NCBI RefSeq assembly: GCF_014653785.1
Contig: NZ_BNAS01000001.1
Span: forward strand, 1,147,459 to 1,188,949
Length of the DNA stretch: 41,491 nucleotides
Direction of reading: 5' to 3'
Source of the DNA: Promicromonospora soli
GTDB lineage: Bacteria > Actinomycetota > Actinomycetes > Actinomycetales > Cellulomonadaceae
Within the stretch, counting starts at the first letter, position 1. Each line of letters begins with the position of its first letter. The position numbers and the translations under genes were made by a program. Below, piece by piece: positions 24,401 to 31,437 of the stretch. The notes beneath the pieces are model-generated. The model saw only the letters and a program-made list of their open reading frames with translations. It did not search any database and had not been told where the DNA came from.

Positions 24401-25146
24401 TCGCCGGCCAGCAGTCCGGCGGCGGTGAACCCGAACGGTCGCAGGTCGACCTCACCGAGGAGGCTGTAGGCGCCGTTCACTCGAAGGTGTGGCCGCAGCA
24501 GGGGTACACCAGAGCTGACGTTGACCTGCCACATGTAGGTGTTGCTGATGTTCTGCGCCCGGAGGAACACGCCGAAGGCAGCGCTGTTGAGCCTGAACCG
24601 CGTGGTCGCCGTGTAGTCGGTCCAGTGCTCGTACGACGGGGCCGGCTTGCCGACCCATTCGGCACTCCCCCAGTCGCCGGCCGACAGCAGACCGGTCTCG
24701 AACCAGGCCGGTGCGCTCCAGTCACTGGCCGTGCCCTGGTCGTCCCAGACCCGCACCCGCCAGTGGTACCGCGTGCCGGCCGTCAGCTGAGGACCGCCGT
24801 ACTCGACGTCGACCTGACGCGACGAGAGCACCTTCCCGGTGCTCCAGACGTTGGACGCACCGGCGGAGGAACCGACCTGGACCTCGTAGGCCGACTGCGT
24901 GACCCCCCGTCGGGACGAGGACGAGGCCCATCCCAGAACGGGGTCTTGTCCTCCGATGCCCAGCGGGTTGACGCGCCCGTTTGTCGTCAGCCCCGCGACC
25001 GTGATCAGAGCTGCCACCTCTGCCTGGGCCCCTTCGGCCGAGCTGGGAAGCATCATGCCTCCCACTGATATCGCAAGACAGGTGGCGAGAGCGGCCAGCC
25101 GCCGCCATGTCATCGCCGGGGGCCACACCGTGGCGGGAATGATCAT
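21412..25146 (-). CDS. Secreted alpha-L-rhamnosidase, GH78
   Basis: A 1244-residue extracellular glycosidase that removes terminal alpha-L-rhamnose from pectin side chains or plant glycosides. A signal peptide spans about 1-42 (LAALATCLAISVGG). It is followed by a fibronectin-like N-terminal domain with VLGWASSSSRRGVTQSAYEV, then beta-sandwich and rhamnosidase N-domains (YELSINGDKVGDQFLAPGYT). The six-hairpin catalytic domain shows DTPARDERLGWTGDISIF with conserved acid residues, and TIWERWNSIMPDGSF, which supplies a conserved Glu. After NHYAYGAVADWM a C-domain and an extra galactose-binding-like module (last 150 residues) complete it. The start is set at ATG 25146, with GGAAGG seven bases upstream, rather than ATG 25161. 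It is divergent from the GH43 gene, with a LacI-like operator upstream. Confidence 0.95.
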   Translation of the reverse strand: MIIPATVWPPAMTWRRLAALATCLAISVGGMMLPSSAEGAQAEVAALITVAGLTTNGRVNPLGIGGQDPVLGWASSSSRRGVTQSAYEVQVGSSAGASNVWSTGKVLSSRQVDVEYGGPQLTAGTRYHWRVRVWDDQGTASDWSAPAWFETGLLSAGDWGSAEWVGKPAPSYEHWTDYTATTRFRLNSAAFGVFLRAQNISNTYMWQVNVSSGVPLLRPHLRVNGAYSLLGEVDLRPFGFTAAGLLAGEHDLSFRLAGNTIETTLDGKIVDTRAATSFSWGRVGIRTFGTESVTISSLKVTKADGTVLANPDFGSNPLSAGSFAGRQVTVNQTTDAMLKGPEESLPLLRKEFVTSAGKTLRSARLYASAHGIYELSINGDKVGDQFLAPGYTEYAKRIQSQTYDVTGLVNEGTNGLGGALGEGWWAGKIGLDGKGQYGTNLDLVARLRLTYTDGSVQWVDTNSSWKWAPSPFVATDNQLGETYSAALEQPGWDKAGFDDAAWKPVTARTSDAAKLSPQPDEPVRQTDLLSTVKVTEPVADVKIYDLGQNMVGVPRVTITGKAGETVRLRHAEVLNPDGTMYTANLRAALATDYYTFAEDGTITYQPTFTQHGFRYIEITGLAQAPAATDVKGVVLGSDLPRVGYLETSSSMLNQLHSNVTWGARGNFLSIPTDTPARDERLGWTGDISIFAPTASYLSDTRGFLSKWMTDVRDEQLANGGVPSVVPSTNGAFGQSAVGWEDAIITVPHAVWNATGDAQIVRDNYAAMKKFFDYARASAGTDNLETGRLWFFTNDWLHLDDPTNQGVLGTAIWAQDVKMMSEMAAAIGRDAEAAEYASLYEAVRQSFTNAYVASDGTVLGNSQTGYALALGQQLITDPGRERKAVEKFVAKLAQTGYHLRTGFIGTPWLLPALTNIGRDDLAYTMLQHKDYPSWGYEIEKGATTIWERWNSIMPDGSFGPVDMNSFNHYAYGAVADWMHQNIGGIRIGEPGYRKSIIEPHVEGGVTSAKGALQTVYGELSNSWRKTADGLTMTVTVPVNTTAQVRIPSDHPIQVTESGKPLAVRNGIQTFRYDDQESRTVVTVGSGTYSFRAAAISVPPTESAVDHVDFGESVSESAHAVAGSSSSGTSVEAGLTRRYAHNQFPGAFYTARVKVPAGKPFLLRMRETWHTPGVKDYQVLVDDTVVKHVHMTRGTAGQAVTSYEILVDEPAAVSNDGTVTVKFLYPTTNAAFAYYDPSIADLWVLS

Positions 25147-25192
25147 CAGATTGCCTTCCATGCACCGTTGCAGGGTTCGGATCGTGATTGAT

Positions 25193-25217
25193 ACGTTTCA
25201 AAGCGTGGTCGAAACGT
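25193..25217. promoter_or_regulatory. LacI-like operator upstream of GH78
   Basis: ACGTTTC (25193-25199) and GAAACGT (25211-25217) form a perfect inverted repeat with 11 bases between, 47-71 bp upstream of the GH78 start. On the minus strand TATCAA within it could be a -10 element, so bound repressor would block transcription. The CGTTTC/GAAACG arms fit LacI-family sites. Confidence 0.6.
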
Positions 25218-25343
25218 AGGGGAGCAGCGACACGCGCGTCAAGGCCGTCACAGGACGCCGCCCCGAGTCCGACCGAGCCGCAGGTTGCGGGCTGGGCGAT
25301 ATGTCCCTCTTGACCAAGTAAAGGGCTCAGGGCACCATTGCGA

Positions 25344-25357
25344 TGTTACCGCTCACA
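25344..25357. promoter_or_regulatory. LacI-like operator TGTTACCGCTCACA upstream of GH43
   Basis: TGTTACCGCTCACA matches the widespread LacI-family pattern TGTTAGCGCTAACA at 12 of 14 positions and has the central CG of that family. It lies 96 bp before the GH43 start in the 306-bp divergent region. GATGT/ACATC flanks extend the symmetry. Confidence 0.65.
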
Positions 25358-25452
25358 TCGGGACGCGGATCCCTGGAGCGACTCCACTTTCGCGCTCACG
25401 CTCCGGCATCACGGAGGGCGCTGACCTGTCATCCGACCGCAAAGGAGCGATC

Positions 25453-26946
25453 GTGTACCCCGCCCGCACACTGAGCAAACCCCGCTGGTTCATGGCCCTG
25501 CTCACCCTCGCCCTGGTTCTGACCATGACCACGTTCAGCCCGCCGACAGCTCGGGCCGTCACCGGGACCGACGTCACGAACCCGCTCGTCAACTCGCCGA
25601 TCAGCGCCGACCCGTGGCTCGGAGTACACGACGGCCGCTACTACTACGCGGCCACGACCTGGAACTCCACCGTCGTCATGCGGAGCTCGTCGACCCTGGA
25701 AGGCCTGGGTGCCGCGCCCGAGCAAGTCGTCTTCCGCCTCACCGCCCCGAGCGGCTGCTGCACGATGTGGGCGCCGGAGCTCGTCCAGCTCAATGGGCCG
25801 AACGGCCTCCGCTGGTACCTCTACTACTCCGCCGAGCCCAGCTCCTCGGCCGGCGGCGCTCGCCAGACGCACGTCCTCGAGAGCGCCGGCAACGACCCGA
25901 TGGGGCCCTACACGTACAAGGGTGTGCTGGGCCTGATGCCCAACGGCGGCTGGGCGATCGACGGCAGCGTCCTGAAGCTCAACGGCAGCAACTACTTCAT
26001 GTTCTCGGCGTTCGCCGCCGACGGTCTCCAGTCCAACTTCATAGCCCCGATGAGCAACCCCTGGACGGTGTCGGCCCACGGGACGCGCATCTCCTCCCCC
26101 ACCCTGGCGTGGGAGACCCAGGAGGGCGCGGTCAACGAGGGTCCCACCGCGCTCCAGCGGGACGGCAAGACGTTCATCACCTACTCGGCCAGCGCGTGCT
26201 GGGGACCCAACTACAAGATCGGGATGCTCGAGTACACGGGCACCAACCCGCTGTCCCAGAGCAGCTGGACCAAGCACTCGCAGCCGATCTTCCAGCGCAG
26301 CGACGCCAACGGGGTGTACGGCCCGGCCCACCACACGTTCTTCAAGTCGCCCGACGGCAAGGAGACCTGGATCGCCTATCACGCGAACTCCTCGGCGTCG
26401 GACGGGTGCGGCACCACGAGGCGAACCCGGGTCCAGAAGATCTCCTGGAACTCCAACGGCACGCCCAACCTCGGCGTGCCCGTTGCCCTGTCCACGGTCC
26501 TGCCCGGACCGTCCGGGGAGGACGGCGCCACGAACGGTCAGTCCATCAAGAACCGGCACTCGGGCCTCTGCCTCGACGACTTCGAGTGGGGCACGGTGCC
26601 CGGCGCCGAGGTTCGCCAGTGGACCTGCAACACGTACGCGGTGCAGGACTGGTACCTCGACTACTACGGCGAGGGCTACTACCAGATCAAGAACCGGTAC
26701 TCCGGTCTGTGCCTCGACGACTACGAGTGGGGCACCGAGCCCGGCGCGGAAGTCCGGCAGTGGACCTGCAACACCGCAACCGTCCAGCAGTGGCAGATCG
26801 CCGACGCCGGAAACGGGCAGAGCACGATCAAGAACCGGTACAGCGGGCTGTGCCTGGACAACTTCAACCTGGGCACGCAACCCGGCGCCGAGGTCAGGCT
26901 CTGGACCTGCAACGGCAACAACGCCCAGCAGTGGGCGATCAGCTGA
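25453..26946 (+). CDS. Secreted GH43 glycosidase with C-terminal ricin-type (CBM13) domain
   Basis: A 497-residue extracellular enzyme acting on arabinose- or xylose-containing polysaccharides. The signal peptide is about 1-36 (MALLTLALVL). The five-bladed propeller domain (about 40-350) carries the three GH43 acids: base Asp53 in ISADPWLGVHDGRYYY, modulator Asp170 in WAIDGSVLKL and acid Glu229 in VNEGPTALQRDGK. WAPELVQL is also conserved. Residues about 370-497 are three beta-trefoil repeats (SGLCLDD, GAEVRQWTC and QQW), a carbohydrate-binding module. The GTG start at 25453 has AAAGGAG six bases upstream. It is divergent from the rhamnosidase, which suggests joint action on rhamnogalacturonan or arabinan side chains. 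The substrate subfamily is not assigned. Confidence 0.94.
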   Translation: MYPARTLSKPRWFMALLTLALVLTMTTFSPPTARAVTGTDVTNPLVNSPISADPWLGVHDGRYYYAATTWNSTVVMRSSSTLEGLGAAPEQVVFRLTAPSGCCTMWAPELVQLNGPNGLRWYLYYSAEPSSSAGGARQTHVLESAGNDPMGPYTYKGVLGLMPNGGWAIDGSVLKLNGSNYFMFSAFAADGLQSNFIAPMSNPWTVSAHGTRISSPTLAWETQEGAVNEGPTALQRDGKTFITYSASACWGPNYKIGMLEYTGTNPLSQSSWTKHSQPIFQRSDANGVYGPAHHTFFKSPDGKETWIAYHANSSASDGCGTTRRTRVQKISWNSNGTPNLGVPVALSTVLPGPSGEDGATNGQSIKNRHSGLCLDDFEWGTVPGAEVRQWTCNTYAVQDWYLDYYGEGYYQIKNRYSGLCLDDYEWGTEPGAEVRQWTCNTATVQQWQIADAGNGQSTIKNRYSGLCLDNFNLGTQPGAEVRLWTCNGNNAQQWAIS

Positions 26947-26979
26947 CCGGAGCACACTGACAAGAACGAGACCGTCGGG

Positions 26980-27003
26980 GACCTGGATCTGCGGATCCAG
27001 GTC
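26980..27003. terminator. Hairpin after GH43 gene
   Basis: A perfect 10-bp stem, GACCTGGATC / GATCCAGGTC, with a TGCG loop between the convergent GH43 and NTF2-like genes. It probably serves both. Confidence 0.75.
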
Positions 27004-27032
27004 TCCGCCGGCGAGTGTCGGGTCTGGCGCCG

Positions 27033-27434
27033 TCACTCGTTCACGATGTCGGCATGCCTGTGGGCTACCTTCCAATCGCCACCCTCGCGGCGATACACCT
27101 GGGTGGCGCGCAAGGTGTAATCGCGCGGCTCGCCGTCCATGGAGACCGACGTGTGCTCCATGCCGACGGTATAGGCCATATCTCCGAGCACGTCATACGC
27201 CTGCAATTCGAACGTGTAAGACGTGCAGTCAGAGAAGCTCCTCTCCAGGAAGGCGAAGGTCTCTTCGACCTCCTGCTGCCCGTACGCGTTCCGCAACGCA
27301 CCCAGGATGCTTACGGGCTCCTTGCTGGACCACAGCGCCCGGCGTGGAGCCGCGTCGCCGTTGTGCAGAGCGACCTCCGCTTCGTACAGCGCGGAGCTGA
27401 CCCAGGTTAGGAAGTCGTCACGGTCGGTCGTCAT
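27033..27434 (-). CDS. NTF2/SnoaL-like fold protein
   Basis: A 133-residue protein of the NTF2-like superfamily (SnoaL/DUF4440 type): N-terminal helices (FLTWVSSALYEAEVALHNGD), a middle acidic strand (PVSILGAL) and a C-terminal sheet with DYTLRATQVYRREGGDWKVA followed by HRHAD. Members range from small isomerases to protein-interaction subunits, and no catalytic residues can be assigned. The ATG at 27434 is well placed at the start of the first helix. It is divergent from the small secreted protein, and the palindrome GGTCAA-GT-TTGACC stands 41 bases upstream of its start. Confidence 0.85.
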   Translation of the reverse strand: MTTDRDDFLTWVSSALYEAEVALHNGDAAPRRALWSSKEPVSILGALRNAYGQQEVEETFAFLERSFSDCTSYTFELQAYDVLGDMAYTVGMEHTSVSMDGEPRDYTLRATQVYRREGGDWKVAHRHADIVNE

Positions 27435-27474
27435 GCCCTCAGCATCGTCCTGGGCTCGGCGCTTTGCATGTGCG

Positions 27475-27488
27475 GGTCAAGTTTGACC
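27475..27488. promoter_or_regulatory. Palindrome GGTCAAGTTTGACC in divergent intergenic region
   Basis: A 6-bp inverted repeat with a 2-bp centre in the 183-nt region between the NTF2-like gene (start 27434) and the secreted protein gene (start 27618). The region is richer in A+T than its surroundings and holds no gene. It is a candidate operator; no regulator is encoded nearby. Confidence 0.4.
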
Positions 27489-27617
27489 GGCGGTTCATCC
27501 CCAGATAACGATGCTTGTCTTCGGCTGAAGGTAGAAAATAGGTCAAGGACGCGAGGCTCTTCGATCAATGCCCGTCCGCGGCTGCATCCTCGCGCCCGAC
27601 GGCAAGGAGGCCGAGCC

Positions 27618-28034
27618 ATGAAGAGAATGTCGAAGACGCGTTTAGGGGTCCGCTTGGCAGTCCCCGTGGTGGCGAGCGTTGCGCTGCTGACCACCTTCAC
27701 CGCCCCCGCACAGGCGACGATTCACCCGATCATCCAGTCGGTGAACTGTGCCGCCGCCGCAGCGCGGGCGAACACCTCGATCGGTGACCCGGCCGGGCAG
27801 ACGCCTGAGGGTTTCGTCGGCGACATGATCACAGTGTCGCCCCCGTTCGCCACCGTCACGTTCCCCGAGCCCCTGGCGTTTGATCAGTCCGACTTCCGCG
27901 CTCTCATCGCGACCGGGTTCGTGGACGAGATCGTGCGCGACGCCAACGGCAACGTGACGGCCCTGATCGTCGACCTGCGCAACGTGCCCCAAGCCGTTAA
28001 CGGACAGGGCGGGGCACACTGCGCCAATGCTTAG
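27618..28034 (+). CDS. Small secreted protein of unknown function
   Basis: A 138-residue exported protein. The signal peptide is clear: a basic start (KRMSKTRLGVR), a hydrophobic core (LAVPVVASVALLTTFTA) and a cleavage site near APAQAT. The mature part of about 105 residues has two cysteines, near its start (SVNCAAA) and its end (AHCANA), possibly a disulfide joining the ends. Between them is a beta-rich segment with ITVSPPFATVTFPEPLAFDQ and NGNVTALIVDLRNVP. No family is recognised. The ATG has AAGGAGG seven bases upstream, so the start is well supported. Confidence 0.75.
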   Translation: MKRMSKTRLGVRLAVPVVASVALLTTFTAPAQATIHPIIQSVNCAAAAARANTSIGDPAGQTPEGFVGDMITVSPPFATVTFPEPLAFDQSDFRALIATGFVDEIVRDANGNVTALIVDLRNVPQAVNGQGGAHCANA

Positions 28035-28084
28035 ATCCGCCGCCGAGAAGGATCGAGCCGCGGCCCCGGAAGCCGTCCATGTGT

Positions 28085-28210
28085 ATGCCACCGGGAGCCG
28101 TCAATTCCGTGCAGCGAGTGAACAGTAAGGAGGGCAGGCGCCGCGATCACAAGCTATTCGGCTACCTCGTCGACATCGACCTCCTGCCGAGCGCCGGAGC
28201 TGGAAGCTGA
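28085..28210 (+). CDS. Small ORF of unknown function (first of a coupled series)
   Basis: 41 codons from ATG 28085 reading MPPGAVNSVQRVNSKEGRRR then DHKLFGYLVDIDLLPSAGAG. The second half has G/C-ending codons and looks coding. The start is uncertain: no ribosome site precedes the ATG, and an AAGGAGG at 28127-28133 lies inside the frame. The stop overlaps the next ATG as TGATG (28208-28212). It may be the 3' end of a lost gene. Confidence 0.35.
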   Translation: MPPGAVNSVQRVNSKEGRRRDHKLFGYLVDIDLLPSAGAGS

Positions 28211-28402
28211 TGGCCGTGTATCGCGGCGCGGACGACGACCCGAGCCTCATGGACAAGAAGCTCGTTGCCCAGCGCGCCCAGTGGTTCGCTCATTACACGA
28301 CGCGCCTGTGTGACCGCGCGGCGCGGCCTGCGTATCAACCTCGGCGACCCGAAGCCCCGCGATCATGGCGTTATTCGTTCGGCCGCCGCTCTCGACCGCT
28401 GA
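28210..28402 (+). pseudogene. Frameshifted small gene (about 63 residues if repaired)
   Basis: ATG 28210 opens MAVYRGADDDPSLMDKKLVA and continues QRAQWFAHYTTRLCDR with normal codon use. Near 28316-28327 (CGCGCGGCGCGG) the good reading moves to the next frame, giving GLRINLGDPKPRDHGVIRSA then AALDR and TGA at 28400-28402. Skipping one base in the GC repeat would join them. This could be an inactivating insertion, a sequencing slip in a GC run, or a recoding site. The function is unknown. It sits between two coupled ORFs. Confidence 0.4.
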
Positions 28403-28406
28403 CATC

Positions 28407-28529
28407 ATGTGCGGCGTGCAAGCCACCGCCGAGATCGCCGACCGTCTCTCAGACGGTGCCGCCGCCGTGCTCTCACGTGCGCCTGGCGCCCTCGCCGACC
28501 TTGAGGACTGGCTGCGAGGCGATGCATGA
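28407..28529 (+). CDS. 40-residue ORF coupled to the next gene
   Basis: ATG 28407 begins four bases after the preceding stop and encodes MCGVQATAEIADRLSDGAAA then VLSRAPGALADLEDWLRGDA, a predicted amphipathic, acidic helical peptide. Its stop overlaps the next start as ATGA (28526-28529), so the two are probably translated together. An in-frame ATG at 28365 would add 14 residues. No family is recognised. An antitoxin- or adaptor-like small partner is only a guess. Confidence 0.5.
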   Translation: MCGVQATAEIADRLSDGAAAVLSRAPGALADLEDWLRGDA

Positions 28530-29200
28530 AGCTCGCCGAACAGAGGTGGCGCACCCTGGTCAGCACGGTCGCGCTGGGCGGCAAGTCGTACCGGGTACTC
28601 CGGCCGGCATCCCCGAAAGCCCACGCCCCGCTGTACGACGGCGCCGGGCGGGGAGCCGCGCAGTTAGTTGTGGACAAGGCCGCGGCGTTCGACATCGCGT
28701 GCGCATGGTGGCTCGCCGCCCGCTCCCCGAACAGCCTGATCCATCTCCCCCTGCGTCAAGCCACCAGCGAGTGCGGGTCGTGGATGGAGGGGCGGCCCTC
28801 TGACCTTGTGCTGCTGCACCACAGCCTGCGATTCCCGGTGACGCAGTGGAGAGAACTTCGCGCCCGCACAACTTCGTGGACCCCGCACACAGTGCGGTTG
28901 CCCGCACAGCCATTCCCCGAGATCACTCCATCGGACCATGGCCGCCGATGGCACCAAGGGTTCCGCGATCACCTGCTGTGGGAGACCGCCGCGGACACGC
29001 TGTTCGTGATCGGTAGTCGCCCCGCGTTCGAGCTGGCCTCCAACCAGGTGCGCGGGCTTGCCGAGGACTGCCCGGCGCACCTGGCCCAGACGCCGGACGC
29101 CCACTGCTGCGCCGAGATCAACCTCGGACGAACCTGGGAAAACGACCGCCGCAATCCGCCCACCAGGCTTCACATCGCCTACTGCGAGACTCACCGATGA
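28526..29200 (+). CDS. Hypothetical protein, 224 residues
   Basis: An unrecognised cytoplasmic protein with good codon use and no signal or membrane segment. It is rich in Trp, Arg and His (AFDIACAWWLAARSP, HHSLRFPVTQWREL, HGRRWHQGFRDHLLWETAAD). It contains a hydrophobic strand LFVIGSRPAFELA and two adjacent cysteines near the end (DAHCCAEI) plus others at about 83, 181 and 221, which could bind metal. The start is fixed by the ATGA overlap with the 40-residue ORF. It is convergent with the DUF695 gene, 57 nt apart. The surroundings (decayed and coupled small ORFs) suggest an accessory or horizontally acquired cassette. Confidence 0.65.
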   Translation: MKLAEQRWRTLVSTVALGGKSYRVLRPASPKAHAPLYDGAGRGAAQLVVDKAAAFDIACAWWLAARSPNSLIHLPLRQATSECGSWMEGRPSDLVLLHHSLRFPVTQWRELRARTTSWTPHTVRLPAQPFPEITPSDHGRRWHQGFRDHLLWETAADTLFVIGSRPAFELASNQVRGLAEDCPAHLAQTPDAHCCAEINLGRTWENDRRNPPTRLHIAYCETHR

Positions 29201-29257
29201 ATTCAGCGTGGACGGCCTGGGCTTTGTACCCCGAGCCGCTACAGCTCGGATCGACCA

Positions 29258-30286
29258 TCACACGCGAAACGGCTTTACGGCCTCCCACGACGGATCGAGC
29301 CGTGCGTGCATCCGCACTCGAGCCCCGGCGGAACTTCTCGCCGCTTTCTTGAGCTCGTCGGCACCGCTGGTCGTGGAGTCGACGTAGCAGTGGAAAGTCC
29401 GGCTGCCGCCACCAGTCTGAACCGCGACCACCTGCCCCACGCCCTCCAGGACCGCGTCCAAGCTCCTCTCCAGGTTGGCCAGGTCGTTCTCGTCGCCTGG
29501 TCCTGGCATGCCCGCCGACGTCGCGGCGCGGAACTCCGCCGTGATCGCGACATGCTGGTCGAGATCCGGAGCCTGCACGGGCGACAGGCGGTTCAGGCAC
29601 CGCACCAGCATCGGGCCGTGCGGCGTCCGAGCGTCGGCCAGGAGCCAGCCCATCTTCCCGTCCCGGGCGTACTCCTGCGTCACCGGGGCCAGCATCACCG
29701 GAAGCTCTGCGAGCGGACGACTCCCGGCAGGGTCCCCCACGGACCAGTCGATCTCCCCGATCCACAGCTCAGTCGCCTCCTCGCCCAGAGCCGTGTCCAA
29801 GCACAGGAACGCGATCTGGCCGCACACCTCGGCGGGAACCGAGGCAAATACCGGGTGGTGCACCGTCACGTCCAGGCCGGTCGCGCGCTGCTCGGCGACC
29901 ACGCGCACATCGGAGAACGCTACTTCCGCGTCCCCGATCCTCAGCACTGCGTCCAGCGAACTCGGAAGCCGCATGTCGTAGTACGACCACGTCCGGTCCG
30001 ACGGCGGCGCCGAGCGCATCCACCGCCGTGCGATCCGCCGAAGCGCAGGGTTTCCGGCGGCGGTCACGGTCAACTGGTGCTCGCTGTGGATGCCCCGGCC
30101 GAACTCCCATGCCAGCTCCGGATGGATCGCTTTCACACGCTCGCTGACCGCATCGACATGTTCCGCGAGCCGGCCAGCCGGCACCGCCTCGGCGAGCTCC
30201 TCAGCAGCGCTGTCCCACCACCGCCAAAACTCGTCGATCCCCACGCCGTCGCTCGGTTCTCGCTTGCGGTTGCCAAAAAGGCCCAC
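29258..30286 (-). CDS. DUF695 domain-containing protein
   Basis: A 342-residue protein with no signal peptide. The N-terminal part (FWRWWDSAAEELAEAVPAGR) has a Trp-rich helix followed by a long alpha/beta region. The C-terminal 80 residues show the DUF695 pattern: GMPGPGDENDLANLERSLDA, then VVAVQTGGGSRTFHCYVDS, i.e. Glu-Leu-rich helix, T-G-G-R-x-F and Y-V-D. The function of DUF695 is unknown. The start is GTG 30286, because GAGGAG stands five bases upstream. The longer open frame to 30343 lacks a ribosome site. It is divergent from the homocysteine methyltransferase with 194 nt between, in which no clear promoter was seen. Confidence 0.8.
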   Translation of the reverse strand: MGLFGNRKREPSDGVGIDEFWRWWDSAAEELAEAVPAGRLAEHVDAVSERVKAIHPELAWEFGRGIHSEHQLTVTAAGNPALRRIARRWMRSAPPSDRTWSYYDMRLPSSLDAVLRIGDAEVAFSDVRVVAEQRATGLDVTVHHPVFASVPAEVCGQIAFLCLDTALGEEATELWIGEIDWSVGDPAGSRPLAELPVMLAPVTQEYARDGKMGWLLADARTPHGPMLVRCLNRLSPVQAPDLDQHVAITAEFRAATSAGMPGPGDENDLANLERSLDAVLEGVGQVVAVQTGGGSRTFHCYVDSTTSGADELKKAARSSAGARVRMHARLDPSWEAVKPFRV

Positions 30287-30480
30287 GCCTACTCCTCGCC
30301 CATGCCCCCCGTACCACCAGTTCGCTGCCGACCCTACCGCCACTGCGCGATCGCGAGCCGGACCCGCCGCGCCCCGGATCCAGCCCGGAGCAAACGCCTG
30401 GACCAGCCCGGATCCTCGGTTCGCGACACATCGACGACGACCGTCGACACCTCGAAGCGCGCGGGGATTAGAGTCACGTC

Positions 30481-31383
30481 GTGGTGTTCCCCGAACCGAA
30501 CGGACCTGTACTGATCACCGATGGCGGCCTGGCGACCGAGCTTGAGGCGCGCGGGCATGATCTCTCGGACCATCTGTGGTCGGCGCGGTTGCTGGTCGAC
30601 GCCCCCGGCGAGATCAAGGCCGCTCACCTGGCGTTCTTCCGGGCTGGAGCGGTGATCGCGACGACGGCGAGCTACCAGGCGTCGTTCGACGCGTTCGAGG
30701 CGCGCGGCATCGGTCGGGACGAGGCCGTGCGGCTGCTGCGGCGCAGTGTCGAACTGGCCCAGGCGGCTCGCGATGAGATGGCCGGGGACGGGCGGGAGCG
30801 CTGGGTGGCGGCGTCGGTCGGCCCCTATGGTGCGGCGCTGGCCGACGGATCGGAATACCGAGGCCGATACGGGCTGAGCATGGCCGACCTGGCGGCGTGG
30901 CATCGACCCCGCCTTGAAGTGCTGGCCGACGCGGGGCCGGACCTGCTTGCGCTCGAAACCATCCCGGACATGGACGAGGCCGAAGCGCTCATGACCGTGA
31001 TCTCCGGGATCGGCATCCCCGTGTGGCTCACATACACCATCGACGGCGACCGCACACGCGCCGGGCAACCGCTGGCCGAGGCCTTCGCACTCGCACGGGA
31101 TGTGCCCGAGGTCGTTGCGGTGGGCGTCAACTGCTGCGCCCCGTCCGACGTGTCGGCCGCGATCGCCACCGCCCGCGACGTCACCGGGAAGCCGGTGATC
31201 GTCTACCCGAACAGCGGCGAGGACTGGGACGCCCAGCAGCGCACCTGGGTGGGCACGTCGCAGCACTCCGCGCAGCAAGCGCGACAGTGGGTCGCCGACG
31301 GGGCACGGATCGTGGGCGGATGCTGCCGAGTACGCCCAGCCGACATCGACAACATCGCTCGTGCCGTGGCCGCCGCGGGCTAG
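30481..31383 (+). CDS. mmuM: Homocysteine S-methyltransferase
   Basis: A 300-residue cytoplasmic zinc enzyme that methylates homocysteine to methionine from S-methylmethionine or S-adenosylmethionine. The TIM-barrel signature is present: LITDGGLATELEARG at the N-terminus, ASYQASFDAF, the first zinc cysteine in VAVGVNCCAP near residue 215 and the paired cysteines in IVGGCCRVRP near 284. The GDSEYRGRYG-like segment (DGSEYRGRYGLS) is typical of the MmuM/YagD group rather than MetH. The start is GTG 30481 (GTG 30484 is also possible), and no strong ribosome site is visible. It would recycle plant-derived S-methylmethionine, consistent with a plant-polymer habitat. Confidence 0.92.
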   Translation: MVFPEPNGPVLITDGGLATELEARGHDLSDHLWSARLLVDAPGEIKAAHLAFFRAGAVIATTASYQASFDAFEARGIGRDEAVRLLRRSVELAQAARDEMAGDGRERWVAASVGPYGAALADGSEYRGRYGLSMADLAAWHRPRLEVLADAGPDLLALETIPDMDEAEALMTVISGIGIPVWLTYTIDGDRTRAGQPLAEAFALARDVPEVVAVGVNCCAPSDVSAAIATARDVTGKPVIVYPNSGEDWDAQQRTWVGTSQHSAQQARQWVADGARIVGGCCRVRPADIDNIARAVAAAG

Positions 31384-31437
31384 ACCACCCCCGAACTCGG
31401 TCCGACCGCTCGGTTGTCCCGTGCCACCATTCGTGAC

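Noticed and set aside
22000-25068. Very long open frame (about 1020 codons) on the plus strand opposite GH78
   Set aside because: It is Arg/Val/His/Gly-rich shadow sequence caused by high GC. The minus strand encodes a complete GH78 enzyme with all motifs.
26550-26940. Tandem DNA repeat in the GH43 gene
   Set aside because: It reflects the three protein repeats of the ricin-type domain, not a mobile or regulatory repeat.
28247-28624. 125-codon minus-strand frame
   Set aside because: Opposite the better-supported coupled ORFs. It is rich in Ala, Arg and Ser and has no ribosome site.
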